From Bacillota bacterium (GTDB taxonomy: Bacteria > Bacillota > Clostridia > Christensenellales > Aristaeellaceae), in assembly GCA_023435435.1 (NCBI GenBank), contig JAEYRW010000112.1:1-21203 (forward strand): a DNA stretch of 21,203 bases, in the 5' to 3' direction. Below the pieces are notes generated by a model. That model saw nothing but the letters and a program-made list of their open reading frames with translations. It ran no database searches and was not told the origin of the DNA. Positions 13,952 through 21,203 of the stretch are shown here, one piece after another; the stretch's first letter is position 1; every line of letters starts with the position of its first letter. The translations under genes were made by a program, and so were the position numbers.

Positions 13952-14291
13952 GCCGGATCAACAGTCCCTTCATTTTGTCCGAATTGTTGTGAAAAGCATC
14001 GACGTAGGCAATTTCATCCTCCGTCACGTCGATGAGGAGCTTGATTTCGCTGTCCCGCTTGACCATGTCCGCCGTCACAACCACAGCGACAAGGCCCGCA
14101 CCCGCGTTCGTTCCGCGCCAGACGTCGATTCCGCCGCCGTCCATGGAACTGGTGCCCTTGAGATAGCCGTAATCCACCTCATAGACGAGGTTGGGGTACC
14201 GCGGATGCCGGGTGCCCGCCGGACGGTCAATGACCAGCGCGCTCGACGCAATCAAATTGTTGAGTGCCATCCAGAAGTCGGGATTGGTCAT
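13944..14291 (-). CDS. Short inorganic pyrophosphatase-like protein
   Basis: This 115-residue protein resembles the core of family I inorganic pyrophosphatases: IDRPAGTRHPRYPNLVYEVD (21-40), DYGYLKGTSS (40-49), DGGGIDVW (51-58) and RDSEIKLLID (79-88). It is well short of the usual length of about 175. The family signature D-x-D-[PE]-x-D-x here reads DGGGIDV, so the first and third aspartates remain (Asp51, Asp56) but the central one, the catalytic-base position in E. coli (Asp67), is glycine. I recall similar short Firmicute proteins labelled pyrophosphatase with the same DGGGIDVW, so this looks like a family trait and not a local mutation. The ATG has GGAGG six bases upstream. It overlaps truA by 65 bases and ybaK by eight. 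Pyrophosphatase activity is doubtful. Confidence 0.8.
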   Translation of the reverse strand: MTNPDFWMALNNLIASSALVIDRPAGTRHPRYPNLVYEVDYGYLKGTSSMDGGGIDVWRGTNAGAGLVAVVVTADMVKRDSEIKLLIDVTEDEIAYVDAFHNNSDKMKGLLIRRE

Positions 14292-15018
14292 AGTAAACCT
14301 CCATAAGTGTCAGCCCGTGGGCCGGGGCCGTCACGCCCAGGTCCAACCGGGAGCCGCTTTCAAGCGCCCGGGTGAACGCGCCGGGTTCGAGTTTTCCCGC
14401 GCCCACCGAAATCAGCGTTCCCGCGATGATCCTGACCATGTTGTACAAAAAGCCGTTCCCGGTAATCAGCAGCGTGCGCTCGTCCCCCGACCGGGAGAGG
14501 GAAACGGCGTAAATCGTCCGCACCGTGTCCTTGACGACGGACCCGCTCGCCGCGAACGCGGCAAAATCATGGGCGCCGATCAGCGCCGACGCCTCGCGCC
14601 GCATCCATTCGTCGTTCAGCGGATAGATCACGTGGGCGTGGGTGTTGCGCGCAAGCGCGCCCGCGTGGGGCGACGACTTGATCTGGTAGCGGTATTGCTT
14701 TCCCACGGCGGAAAACCGCGCGTGAAAATCGTCCGGCATGGCGCCGGACGCCCAGATTCGGATGTCGGGGGGCAGCATTGTGTTGAGCGCGTATGAATAC
14801 TTGTCAGCCGGAATGCGGGCACATGTGTCGAAGTGCGCCACCTGGCCGAGGGCGTGTACGCCGGCGTCCGTGCGGCTCGCACCCGTCAAGACCACCGGGG
14901 CTTTGAGGAGCTTTCCGAGGGCGCCTTCAATCACCTGCTGTACCGCCAGGGCATTCTCCTGCCGCTGCCAGCCCGCATAGTTCGTGCCTTCGTACTCGAT
15001 GTCCAGCCGGATTCTCAT
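14227..15018 (-). CDS. truA: tRNA pseudouridine(38-40) synthase TruA
   Basis: TruA converts uridines 38-40 in the tRNA anticodon arm to pseudouridine. The 263-residue product has the catalytic motif ASRTDAGVHA with Asp51, the N-terminal YEGTNYAGWQRQ and the C-terminal NMVRIIAGTLISVG and APAHGLTLMEVYY. The family usually ends just after that last motif. Here about 20 further residues follow, all encoded in DNA that overlaps the next gene in another frame. The ATG overlaps the ecfT stop as ATGA. An ecfA1-ecfA2-ecfT-truA order is standard in Firmicutes. Confidence 0.96.
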   Translation of the reverse strand: MRIRLDIEYEGTNYAGWQRQENALAVQQVIEGALGKLLKAPVVLTGASRTDAGVHALGQVAHFDTCARIPADKYSYALNTMLPPDIRIWASGAMPDDFHARFSAVGKQYRYQIKSSPHAGALARNTHAHVIYPLNDEWMRREASALIGAHDFAAFAASGSVVKDTVRTIYAVSLSRSGDERTLLITGNGFLYNMVRIIAGTLISVGAGKLEPGAFTRALESGSRLDLGVTAPAHGLTLMEVYYDQSRLLDGTQQFDCVERAGH

Positions 15019-15824
15019 GGCAGCCCCAGTGCGTTGAACAGGATGATGGTGGCGGTGAGGAGCGCGATGCATCCGGCGGCATACCCGTCCAGCCGCGCGA
15101 GCTTCAGCATGTTCATCCGCGTGCGTCCCGCGCCGCCCCGGTAGCAGCGCGCCTCCATGGCCAGCGCCAGTTCGTCCGCGCGCCGGAACGCGCTCACGAA
15201 CAGCGGCACGAGCAGCGGCACCATGGCCTTGGCGCGCTTGACGATGTTCCCGCTTTCAAAGTCCGCGCCGCGCGCCTTCTGGGCGTTCATGATCTTGTCC
15301 GTCTCCTCCATGAGCGTGGGGATAAACCGGAGAGCGATGGACATCATCATGGCGATTTCGTGCGCGGGAAATCTGATCTTCGTAAGGGGCTTCATGAGGG
15401 CCTCCATGCCGTCCGTGAGGGAGAGGGAGGAGGTCGTAAGCGTCAGAAGCTGGGACGCGACCACGAGCAGCATCAGCCGGATGGCCATGTAAACCGCCGT
15501 GCGCGCGCCGCCGGTGGTAATCCGCATGAACTTCCAGCGGAAGATCACCTCACCCCCCGACTGCATGAACAGGTTGAGGAGGAAGGTGAAAATCACGATG
15601 AACAGGATGGGCTTGAGGCCCCGCACGATGAATTTCAAACCGATCTTCGTTGAGCGCGCGGTGGCGAGCACAAATCCGAAGATGAGAAAAAAGCCCAGAA
15701 ATCCGTTCGTCAGAAAAACGTTTACAAGAAGAAGAACGGTCAGAACAATCTTCATGCGCGGGTCGAGCCGGTGAACGGCGGAATTGCCAGGGAAGTACTG
15801 TCCGATGGTGATGTTTTTAAGCAC
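15015..15824 (-). CDS. ecfT: Energy-coupling factor transporter transmembrane protein EcfT
   Basis: EcfT is the membrane scaffold that links the two ECF ATPases to vitamin- or metal-binding S subunits. The 269-residue protein starts with IGQYFPGNSAVHRLDPRMK, typical of EcfT, has about five or six hydrophobic segments, and shows the two coupling motifs NAQKARGAD and MEARCYRGG in the cytoplasmic region. The start is a GTG at 15824 with a GGGGGG-type ribosome binding site, overlapping the ecfA2 stop by eight bases. No S-component gene is present, so this is a group II (shared) ECF module. Confidence 0.95.
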   Translation of the reverse strand: MLKNITIGQYFPGNSAVHRLDPRMKIVLTVLLLVNVFLTNGFLGFFLIFGFVLATARSTKIGLKFIVRGLKPILFIVIFTFLLNLFMQSGGEVIFRWKFMRITTGGARTAVYMAIRLMLLVVASQLLTLTTSSLSLTDGMEALMKPLTKIRFPAHEIAMMMSIALRFIPTLMEETDKIMNAQKARGADFESGNIVKRAKAMVPLLVPLFVSAFRRADELALAMEARCYRGGAGRTRMNMLKLARLDGYAAGCIALLTATIILFNALGLP

Positions 15825-16677
15825 CTTCGCGCCCCCCCTTAAAATTCCGCAATACGGCCTCCGCCAGCGCCTCGACGCTGGTCACGTCCGCCGGAATTTC
15901 AAAGCCCTTCTCCCGCAGCCGGATGGCCAGCCGCACGGATGCGGGCACGCCCAGGCCCATTTCGTCCAGCTCGTCCGAATGCTGAAAAATCTCCGCGGGG
16001 GTGCCAAGATAGGCGATTTTTCCGCGGTTTAAAACCACGAGCCGATCGCAAAGCCGTCCCACGTCGTCCATGGAGTGGCTGACCATGACCACCGTGCGCC
16101 CGGATTCGTGAATGGACTTCACAAGATCGAGCATCTCGCGCCGTCCGGCCGGGTCGAGCCCCGCCGCCGGTTCGTCGAGAACCAGTACCGAGGGCCGCAT
16201 GGCGAGCACACCCGCGATGGCGACGCGCCGCTTCTGCCCGCCGGAAAGCTCAAAGGGCGACCTGCCCGCGATATCCCCGGAAAGCCCCACCTGCGCGAGG
16301 GCCTCGCGCACGCGCTCCCCGATTTCAGCCTCGGCGATGCCGAGATTTTTCGGGCCGAAGGCGATGTCCCGCTCCACCGTCTCTTCAAACAGCTGGTACT
16401 CGGGATACTGGAACACCAGGCCCACCTCGCGCCGGATTTTGACAAGATCGGCGTCCTTCGAGGCGATGTCCATCCCGTTGACGATCACCTGGCCCTCCGC
16501 GGGCTTGATGAGCGCGTTCAGATGGGCGATGAGCGTGGATTTTCCGCTTCCGGTGTGCCCGATGATGCCAAAAAACGCGCCGTCCGCAATGGTGAAGCTG
16601 ACGTCGTCAATTGCCCGCGTCTCAAAAGGGGTTCCCCGCATATACACATGTGAAAGATGCCTTATCTCGACCGGCAC
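15817..16677 (-). CDS. ecfA2: Energy-coupling factor ATPase EcfA2
   Basis: This is the second ATP-binding subunit of the ECF transporter (286 residues). Walker A is GHTGSGKST (40-48), the Q-loop is VFQYPEYQLFEETV (88-101), the signature is LSGGQ (144-148), Walker B is VLVLDEP (164-170) and the H-loop is His201. The Q-loop form FQYPEYQLFEETV is the usual mark of EcfA2. The start is a GTG at 16677, inside the 3' end of ecfA1 (16-base overlap), with GGAAGTGG shortly upstream. It would work as a heterodimer with EcfA1 on the cytoplasmic face of EcfT. Confidence 0.95.
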   Translation of the reverse strand: MPVEIRHLSHVYMRGTPFETRAIDDVSFTIADGAFFGIIGHTGSGKSTLIAHLNALIKPAEGQVIVNGMDIASKDADLVKIRREVGLVFQYPEYQLFEETVERDIAFGPKNLGIAEAEIGERVREALAQVGLSGDIAGRSPFELSGGQKRRVAIAGVLAMRPSVLVLDEPAAGLDPAGRREMLDLVKSIHESGRTVVMVSHSMDDVGRLCDRLVVLNRGKIAYLGTPAEIFQHSDELDEMGLGVPASVRLAIRLREKGFEIPADVTSVEALAEAVLRNFKGGREGA

Positions 16678-17495
16678 AGTTCCACTTCCATTTCGGTAAC
16701 AGTCATAATTCCCGGGGCGATGTCCAGTCCCGACGCGCGCAAAATGCCCGCCAGCCGCGCCATCTCCGGCACATCCAGCCCCAGTGCCCGAATCTCCGCC
16801 TCGCGGGAAAAAACGTCCCGGGGCTCTCCCTCCATGACGAGCCTGCCCTCCGCCATGACCGCAACGCGGTCGGCCTTGGCGGCCTCGTCCATGAAGTGGG
16901 TAATCCAGACGATGGTGATGTTTTCCTCGCGGTTGAGCTTTCGCGCAAGGGCGAATATGTCCCGCCGCCCCACGGGGTCCAGCATGGCGGTTGATTCGTC
17001 GAAAACAATGATCTTCGGCCGCATGGCCACCACCCCCGCGATGGCGACCCGCTGTTTCTGGCCGCCGGAGAGCATGTGGGGGGAGGAGAGGGCGAAGTCC
17101 GCCATGCCGACGGTCCGGAGCGCCTCGTCCACGCGCCTGCGGATTTCGGGGGAAGGGACGCCCAGATTTTCGAGCCCGAACGCGCAGTCCTCCTCGACGA
17201 TGGTGGAGACGATCTGGTTGTCCGGGTTCTGAAACACCATGCCGCAGCGGGTGCGGATTTCGTAGCAGCTGTCCTCGTTTTCCGCCATGATCCCGTCCAC
17301 GGTCACCGTGCCTTCCGAAGGGACGATGAGTGCGTTGAGCATTTTTGCGAGGGTGGACTTGCCGCTTCCGTTCCGCCCGAGCACCGCGAGAAACTCACCC
17401 CGCCTGATCTCAAGCGAGACGCCCGCGACCGCGTCGCCCTCCGCGCCTTCATATTTATACACGGCGTCCCTCACGCTGACAATGACGTCTGGCAC
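16662..17495 (-). CDS. ecfA1: Energy-coupling factor ATPase EcfA1
   Basis: This is the first ATP-binding subunit of the ECF transporter (277 residues). Walker A is GRNGSGKST (40-48), the Q-loop is VFQNPDNQIVSTIVEED (87-103), typical of EcfA1, the signature is LSGGQKQR (142-149), Walker B is IIVFDEST (162-169) and the H-loop is in ITHFMDEA near 200. The start is a GTG at 17495 with AGGGGGG about six bases upstream. It leads the run ecfA1-ecfA2-ecfT-truA-pyrophosphatase-like-ybaK and is transcribed away from pgk from an extended -10 promoter. Confidence 0.95.
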   Translation of the reverse strand: MPDVIVSVRDAVYKYEGAEGDAVAGVSLEIRRGEFLAVLGRNGSGKSTLAKMLNALIVPSEGTVTVDGIMAENEDSCYEIRTRCGMVFQNPDNQIVSTIVEEDCAFGLENLGVPSPEIRRRVDEALRTVGMADFALSSPHMLSGGQKQRVAIAGVVAMRPKIIVFDESTAMLDPVGRRDIFALARKLNREENITIVWITHFMDEAAKADRVAVMAEGRLVMEGEPRDVFSREAEIRALGLDVPEMARLAGILRASGLDIAPGIMTVTEMEVELCRSR

Positions 17496-17533
17496 GTTTG
17501 CCCCCCTCGTTTCACAGCCGAATTACTAAGCGA

Positions 17534-17542
17534 ATTATAACA
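17534..17542 (-). promoter_or_regulatory. Extended -10 promoter for the ecf operon
   Basis: The minus strand reads TGT-TATAAT, a perfect -10 with the TG extension. No good -35 lies 16-18 bases upstream, which extended -10 promoters can tolerate. It is about 38 bases upstream of the ecfA1 GTG. Confidence 0.65.
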
Positions 17543-17601
17543 CCATATCGTTAAATGCTGACGGAATCGCCAAATCTTTTCTTTTATTCGCCAACAGAAT
17601 G

Positions 17602-17610
17602 TGATAAAAT
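17602..17610 (+). promoter_or_regulatory. Extended -10 promoter for pgk
   Basis: TGA-TAAAAT has the TG extension and five of six -10 matches. The -35 region is only a T-rich stretch. The ribosome binding site AAGGAG follows about 18 bases later. It is divergent from the ecf promoter about 65 bases away. Confidence 0.6.
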
Positions 17611-17641
17611 ATCGGAAGAATAAACGCAAGGAGTGAAAAGT

Positions 17642-18832
17642 ATGGCCTACAACAAGAAAACGATCGAGGATATCGACGTCGCCGGCAAAAAGGCTCTCGT
17701 GCGCTGCGATTTCAACGTACCGCTGGACGCCGACAAAAACATCACCGACGAGACGCGCATCAACGCCGCGCTTCCGACGATCAAATATCTGCTCGACAAG
17801 GGCGCCGCGGTCATCCTGTGCTCCCATCTTGGCCGTCCCAAGGGGGAGGTCAACATGAAGTACTCCCTGGCCCCGGTTGCCAAGCGGCTGTCCGAAAAGC
17901 TCGGCTTCGAAGTGAAGCTCGCCAAGGACTGCGTCGGCCCGGACGCCAAGGCGCTGGCCGCGGCGGTGAAGCCGGGCGAAGCGATTTTGCTTGAGAATCT
18001 GCGCTTCCATCCGGAAGAGGAAGCCAACGATTCCGCCTTCGCCAAGGAGCTTGCCTCCATGGCGGACATCTACGTCTCCGACGCGTTCGGCACCGTGCAC
18101 CGCGCGCATGCCTCCACCGCGGGCGTCGCGGCGTATCTCCCCGCCGTCGCCGGCTACCTCATCGGCAAGGAGCTTACCTTCCTGGGCAACTCCGTGGAAG
18201 ACCCCGCCCGTCCGTTCGTGGCGATTCTCGGCGGCGCCAAGGTCAAGGACAAGATCGGCGTCATCACCGCCCTCATCGAGAAGGTCGACACCCTCATCAT
18301 CGGCGGCGGCATGGCCTATACCTTCGCCAAGGCCCAGGGCGGCACCATCGGCGATTCCCTGTTGGATCCCGACCGCGTGGAGCTCGCCAAGGAGCTCATG
18401 AAGAAGGCGGCCGAAAAGGGCGTCCAGATGCTCCTGCCCGTGGACACCCTCTGCGGCAAGGAATTCTCCAACGATACCGAGACCATGGTCTGCAAGACCA
18501 CGGAGATTCCGGACGGCTGGCAGGGCCTCGATATCGGGCCCGAGACCATCAAGATTTTCGCGGAGGCCGTCAAAGCCGCCAAGACCGTCGTCTGGAACGG
18601 CCCCATGGGCGTGTTTGAGATGCCGAAGTTCGCCAGCGGCACCCTCGCGGTTGCCAACGCCATGGCCGAATCGGACGCCATCACCATCATCGGCGGCGGC
18701 GACAGCGCGGCCGCGGTTACCCAGATGGGTCTGGCCGACAAGATGAGCCACATCTCCACCGGCGGCGGCGCGTCGCTCGAGTTCCTTGAGGGCAAGGTGC
18801 TCCCCGGCGTCGCGGCCCTGAACGACAAGTAA
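17642..18832 (+). CDS. pgk: Phosphoglycerate kinase
   Basis: This enzyme transfers phosphate from 1,3-bisphosphoglycerate to ADP in lower glycolysis. At 396 residues it has the normal monomeric length. Seen are VRCDFNVPLD near the N-terminus, CSHLGRPKGE, the hinge-side FGTVHRAHAST, GGGMAYTF, WNGPMGVFE and the C-terminal nucleotide loop GGGDSAAAV. AAGGAG lies eight bases before the ATG at 17642; an in-frame GTG at 17633 overlaps the ribosome binding site and is not used. It leads pgk-tpiA-gpmI. No gapA or cggR precedes it, unlike many Firmicutes. Confidence 0.97.
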   Translation: MAYNKKTIEDIDVAGKKALVRCDFNVPLDADKNITDETRINAALPTIKYLLDKGAAVILCSHLGRPKGEVNMKYSLAPVAKRLSEKLGFEVKLAKDCVGPDAKALAAAVKPGEAILLENLRFHPEEEANDSAFAKELASMADIYVSDAFGTVHRAHASTAGVAAYLPAVAGYLIGKELTFLGNSVEDPARPFVAILGGAKVKDKIGVITALIEKVDTLIIGGGMAYTFAKAQGGTIGDSLLDPDRVELAKELMKKAAEKGVQMLLPVDTLCGKEFSNDTETMVCKTTEIPDGWQGLDIGPETIKIFAEAVKAAKTVVWNGPMGVFEMPKFASGTLAVANAMAESDAITIIGGGDSAAAVTQMGLADKMSHISTGGGASLEFLEGKVLPGVAALNDK

Positions 18833-18847
18833 GAGACCCGGAATTGC

Positions 18848-18871
18848 GGGGGTTGCGGCGACGCGGCCCCC
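18848..18871 (+). other. Intercistronic hairpin between pgk and tpiA
   Basis: GGGGGTTGCG pairs with CGCGGCCCCC (two G-U pairs) around a GCGA loop, which fits the GNRA tetraloop rule. It starts 15 bases after the pgk stop. Only TT follows the stem, so a full terminator is unlikely. A partial attenuator or a 3'-end stabiliser that raises pgk mRNA relative to the rest of the operon is plausible. Confidence 0.6.
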
Positions 18872-18898
18872 TTCAAACATGAAACGGAGGATATGAAA

Positions 18899-19645
18899 AT
18901 GCGCAAGCCCATCATTGCCGGAAACTGGAAAATGAACAAGACCCCCGAGGAGGCCGCCCAACTCGTCAAGGAGCTCGTGCCCCTCGTAAAGGACGCCGCC
19001 TGTGACGTGGTTGTCTGCACCCCCGCCGTGTGCTTCGCGAGCGTGTTGCCCATCATCGAGGGCACCAACGTCAAGCTCGGCGCGCAGAACGTCCACTTCG
19101 CCGCCTCCGGCGCGTACACCGGTGAGCTTTCCGCCGACATGCTCAAGGCCTCCGGCTGCGAGTACGTCATCATCGGCCATTCCGAGCGCCGCCAGTACTT
19201 CGGCGAGACCGACAAGACCGTCAACCTTCGCACCGTCGCGGCCGTGAAGGCGGGCCTCAAGGCCATCGTGTGCGTGGGCGAGATGAAGGACGAGCGCGTG
19301 GACGGCTATACCGACATCCTCGTGACCTATCAGACCCAGATGGCGCTGAAGGGCCTCACCGCCGAGGAAATGGACGCCGTCGTCATCGCCTACGAGCCCG
19401 TCTGGGCCATCGGCACGGGCCTGACGGCCACCGACGAGCAGGCCAACGAGACCATCGGCGTCATCCGCAAGGCCGTCGCGGCCGCGTACGGCGACGCGGT
19501 CGCCCAGAAGGTGCGCATTCAGTACGGCGGCTCCATGAAGGGCTCCAACGTCAAGGGTCTCATGGCGCAGCCCGAGATCGACGGCGGCCTCATCGGCGGC
19601 GCGTCCCTCAAGGCGGCGGACTTCGCGCAGGTGGTGAACTACTGA
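18899..19645 (+). CDS. tpiA: Triosephosphate isomerase
   Basis: The enzyme interconverts dihydroxyacetone phosphate and glyceraldehyde-3-phosphate. The 248-residue product starts MRKPIIAGNWKMNK, which holds the catalytic lysine. It continues with IIGHSERRQYFGE (catalytic His), AYEPVWAIGTG (catalytic Glu followed by loop 6) and YGGSMKGSN plus GGLIGGASL at the phosphate-binding end. The ATG at 18899 is chosen because GGAGG lies eight bases upstream; an ATG at 18893 is only two bases from that site. Its stop codon shares a base with the gpmI start. Confidence 0.97.
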   Translation: MRKPIIAGNWKMNKTPEEAAQLVKELVPLVKDAACDVVVCTPAVCFASVLPIIEGTNVKLGAQNVHFAASGAYTGELSADMLKASGCEYVIIGHSERRQYFGETDKTVNLRTVAAVKAGLKAIVCVGEMKDERVDGYTDILVTYQTQMALKGLTAEEMDAVVIAYEPVWAIGTGLTATDEQANETIGVIRKAVAAAYGDAVAQKVRIQYGGSMKGSNVKGLMAQPEIDGGLIGGASLKAADFAQVVNY

Positions 19646-21174
19646 TGGCGGTTACCGCGCTTCTGATTCTCGACGGCTTCGGCATCGGCAAAAACGACCC
19701 GAAAACCAACGCCATCCTCGCCCAGGGCACGCCCCACATCGACGCGCTCAAGGCGAAGTATTCCACGACGGAAATCGGCGCCTCCGGCCTTGACGTGGGA
19801 CTTCCCGACGGTCAGATGGGCAATTCCGAGGTGGGCCATACCAACATCGGCGCGGGCCGCGTGGTTTATCAGATGCTCGTCAAGATCACAAAGGACATTC
19901 AGGATGGCGTGTTCTTTGAAAATCCCGCGCTCATTTCCGCCATGAAGAACGCGGCCGAAAACGGCAAGGCGCTTCACCTCATCGGCCTCGTGTCCGACGG
20001 CGGCGTGCATTCCCATCAGGAACACCTGTACGGGCTGATTCGGATGGCGAAGAAAAACGGCGTCAAAAAGGTGTATGTGCACGCGCTCCTGGACGGCCGC
20101 GACGTGCCGCCGGACTCCGGCAAGGGCTTCGTCAAGGAACTGGTCGGCAAGATGGCCGAAATCGGGCTGGGCAAGATCGCCACCGTCATGGGCCGCTACT
20201 ACGCCATGGACCGCGATTTCGCTTGGGACCGCGTGGAGAAGGCGTATGCCGCCATGGTGTACGGCGAGGGCGTGAAGGAATCTGATCCCGTGAAGGCGGT
20301 TGCGGACTCCTATGAAAAGGGTGTCACCGACGAGTTCGTTCTGCCCACCGTGTGCGACGCGGAGGGCGTGATCGGCGCGGGTGACTCGGTGGTTTCCTTC
20401 AACTTCCGTCCCGACCGCGCGCGCCAGTTTACCCGCGCGTTTGTCGATCCGGACTTCGACGGGTTCGCACGGAAGAAGGGCTTTTTCCCGCTTACCTACG
20501 TGTGCATGACCCAGTACGACGCCACCATGCCCAACGTGACCGTGGCTTATCCCCCCGAGGCGCTCACCATGACAATGGGCGAGTATCTCTCCAGGATGGG
20601 GAAGACCCAGCTGCGCATCGCGGAAACCCAGAAGTACGCCCATGTGACGTTCTTCTTTAACGGCGGCGAGGAAAAGACGTTCCCCGGTGAGGATCGGATT
20701 CTGATCCACTCCCCGGACGTGGCGACCTTCGACCTGAAGCCGGAGATGAGCGCCTACGAGGTGAAGGACGCGGTCGTCAAGTGCATCAATGAGGAAAAGT
20801 ACGACGTCATCATCCTGAACTTCGCCAACTGCGATATGGTTGGACACACCGGATTCATGGACGCGGCCAGGGCGGCGGTCAAGGCGGTGGACACTTGCGT
20901 GGGCGAGGTTGTCGACGCGATTCTCGCGCATGGCGGCAGGTGCGTCATCACCGCCGACCACGGAAACGCCGACCAGATGATCGACGAGACCAGCGGCGGC
21001 CCGTTTACCGCGCACACCACCAACCCCGTGCCCGTGATCGTCATTGATCCCGCGAAGCCCAGGCAGGACCTTCGCGCGGGCGGCAGGCTCTGCGACCTCT
21101 GCCCGACCATGCTTGACATGATGGGCATGGAGAAGCCCGCCGAGATGACGGGGGTTTCGCTCATCGAGCGCTAG
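19645..21174 (+). CDS. gpmI: 2,3-bisphosphoglycerate-independent phosphoglycerate mutase
   Basis: This manganese enzyme interconverts 3- and 2-phosphoglycerate. The 509-residue protein has the usual length. Seen are LLILDGFG with metal ligand Asp10, DGQMGNSEVGH with the phosphorylated Ser61, the substrate-binding stretches SDGGVHSHQEH and HALLDGRDVPP, MGRYYAMDRD, NFANCDMVGHTG and ITADHGNADQM with further metal ligands. The start ATG overlaps the tpiA TGA by one base (TGATG), with AGGTGG in the tpiA end as ribosome binding site, so the two are translationally coupled. An enolase gene often follows this order but would lie beyond the window. Confidence 0.97.
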   Translation: MAVTALLILDGFGIGKNDPKTNAILAQGTPHIDALKAKYSTTEIGASGLDVGLPDGQMGNSEVGHTNIGAGRVVYQMLVKITKDIQDGVFFENPALISAMKNAAENGKALHLIGLVSDGGVHSHQEHLYGLIRMAKKNGVKKVYVHALLDGRDVPPDSGKGFVKELVGKMAEIGLGKIATVMGRYYAMDRDFAWDRVEKAYAAMVYGEGVKESDPVKAVADSYEKGVTDEFVLPTVCDAEGVIGAGDSVVSFNFRPDRARQFTRAFVDPDFDGFARKKGFFPLTYVCMTQYDATMPNVTVAYPPEALTMTMGEYLSRMGKTQLRIAETQKYAHVTFFFNGGEEKTFPGEDRILIHSPDVATFDLKPEMSAYEVKDAVVKCINEEKYDVIILNFANCDMVGHTGFMDAARAAVKAVDTCVGEVVDAILAHGGRCVITADHGNADQMIDETSGGPFTAHTTNPVPVIVIDPAKPRQDLRAGGRLCDLCPTMLDMMGMEKPAEMTGVSLIER

Positions 21175-21184
21175 GAGGGGAACG

Positions 21185-21203
21185 CCGGGGGCGCTGCCCC
21201 CGG
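21185..21203 (+). terminator. GC palindrome after gpmI, cut by the window end
   Basis: CCGGGGGC-GCT-GCCCCCGG forms a perfect eight-pair stem with a three-base loop, eleven bases after the gpmI stop. Whether a T-run follows cannot be seen. It could be a terminator or one copy of a dispersed GC-rich intergenic palindrome of the sort common in GC-rich Clostridia. Confidence 0.5.

Noticed and set aside
18848..18871. Rho-independent terminator splitting pgk from tpiA
   Set aside because: The stem is good but only two T residues follow. A partial attenuator or stabiliser is a better reading.
17471..19266. 569- and 316-codon minus-strand frames opposite pgk and tpiA
   Set aside because: They are antisense to two enzymes with complete catalytic motifs, and their low-complexity Gly/Ala/His/Val sequence resembles no protein.
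19639..21015. 458-codon minus-strand frame opposite gpmI
   Set aside because: It is an antisense shadow of gpmI without a ribosome binding site or recognisable domain.

Overview
The window looks like chromosomal DNA from a GC-rich member of the Bacillota, most likely a Clostridia lineage (Christensenellales-like is a guess). The grounds are strong AGGAGG-type ribosome binding sites, TTGACA/TATAAT promoters, a Gram-positive-type LexA box, an ecfA1-ecfA2-ecfT-truA cluster, a pgk-tpiA-gpmI cluster, and a NifU-like/GGGtGRT gene pair that I know mainly from anaerobic Firmicutes. I see no tRNA, rRNA, CRISPR array, transposase or phage gene. Every gene from 448 to 17495 is on the minus strand. The last three (17642 to 21174) are on the plus strand, with divergent promoters between.

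Layout. 1-447 has no credible gene: a heptamer tandem repeat, nested inverted repeats around 213-390, and a terminator-like hairpin. 448-2525 (minus) holds an unknown three-helix membrane protein and an AbgB-like M20 amidohydrolase, read from a clear promoter at 2579-2607. 2611-9134 (minus) is a DNA-repair operon: uvrB, a TIM-barrel sugar-isomerase/AP-endonuclease-superfamily gene, uvrA and an alpha/beta hydrolase. It starts behind a promoter with a near-perfect LexA box and ends in a terminator. 9221-10790 (minus) holds a 75-residue two-helix protein and a MATE transporter. 10851-12557 (minus) holds an IscU/NifU-like scaffold and a GGGtGRT protein, with its own promoter and terminator. 12664-13179 (minus) is an unknown membrane protein. 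13469-17495 (minus) is a tightly overlapping run ecfA1-ecfA2-ecfT-truA, then a short pyrophosphatase-like protein and a YbaK-type deacylase. 17642-21174 (plus) is pgk-tpiA-gpmI of lower glycolysis.

How they work together. UvrA and UvrB form the damage-recognition and loading part of nucleotide excision repair, and the LexA box suggests SOS control of the whole operon. EcfA1, EcfA2 and EcfT form a shared ECF module that would serve vitamin-binding S subunits encoded elsewhere. Pgk, TpiA and GpmI are consecutive or adjacent glycolytic steps. The least understood unit is the scaffold/GGGtGRT pair. It looks like a dedicated two-gene system related to iron-sulfur assembly, but the scaffold lacks much of the canonical IscU ligand set. 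Other points of interest are the metal-binding TIM-barrel gene translationally coupled between uvrB and uvrA, and a half-length pyrophosphatase relative without the central catalytic aspartate.
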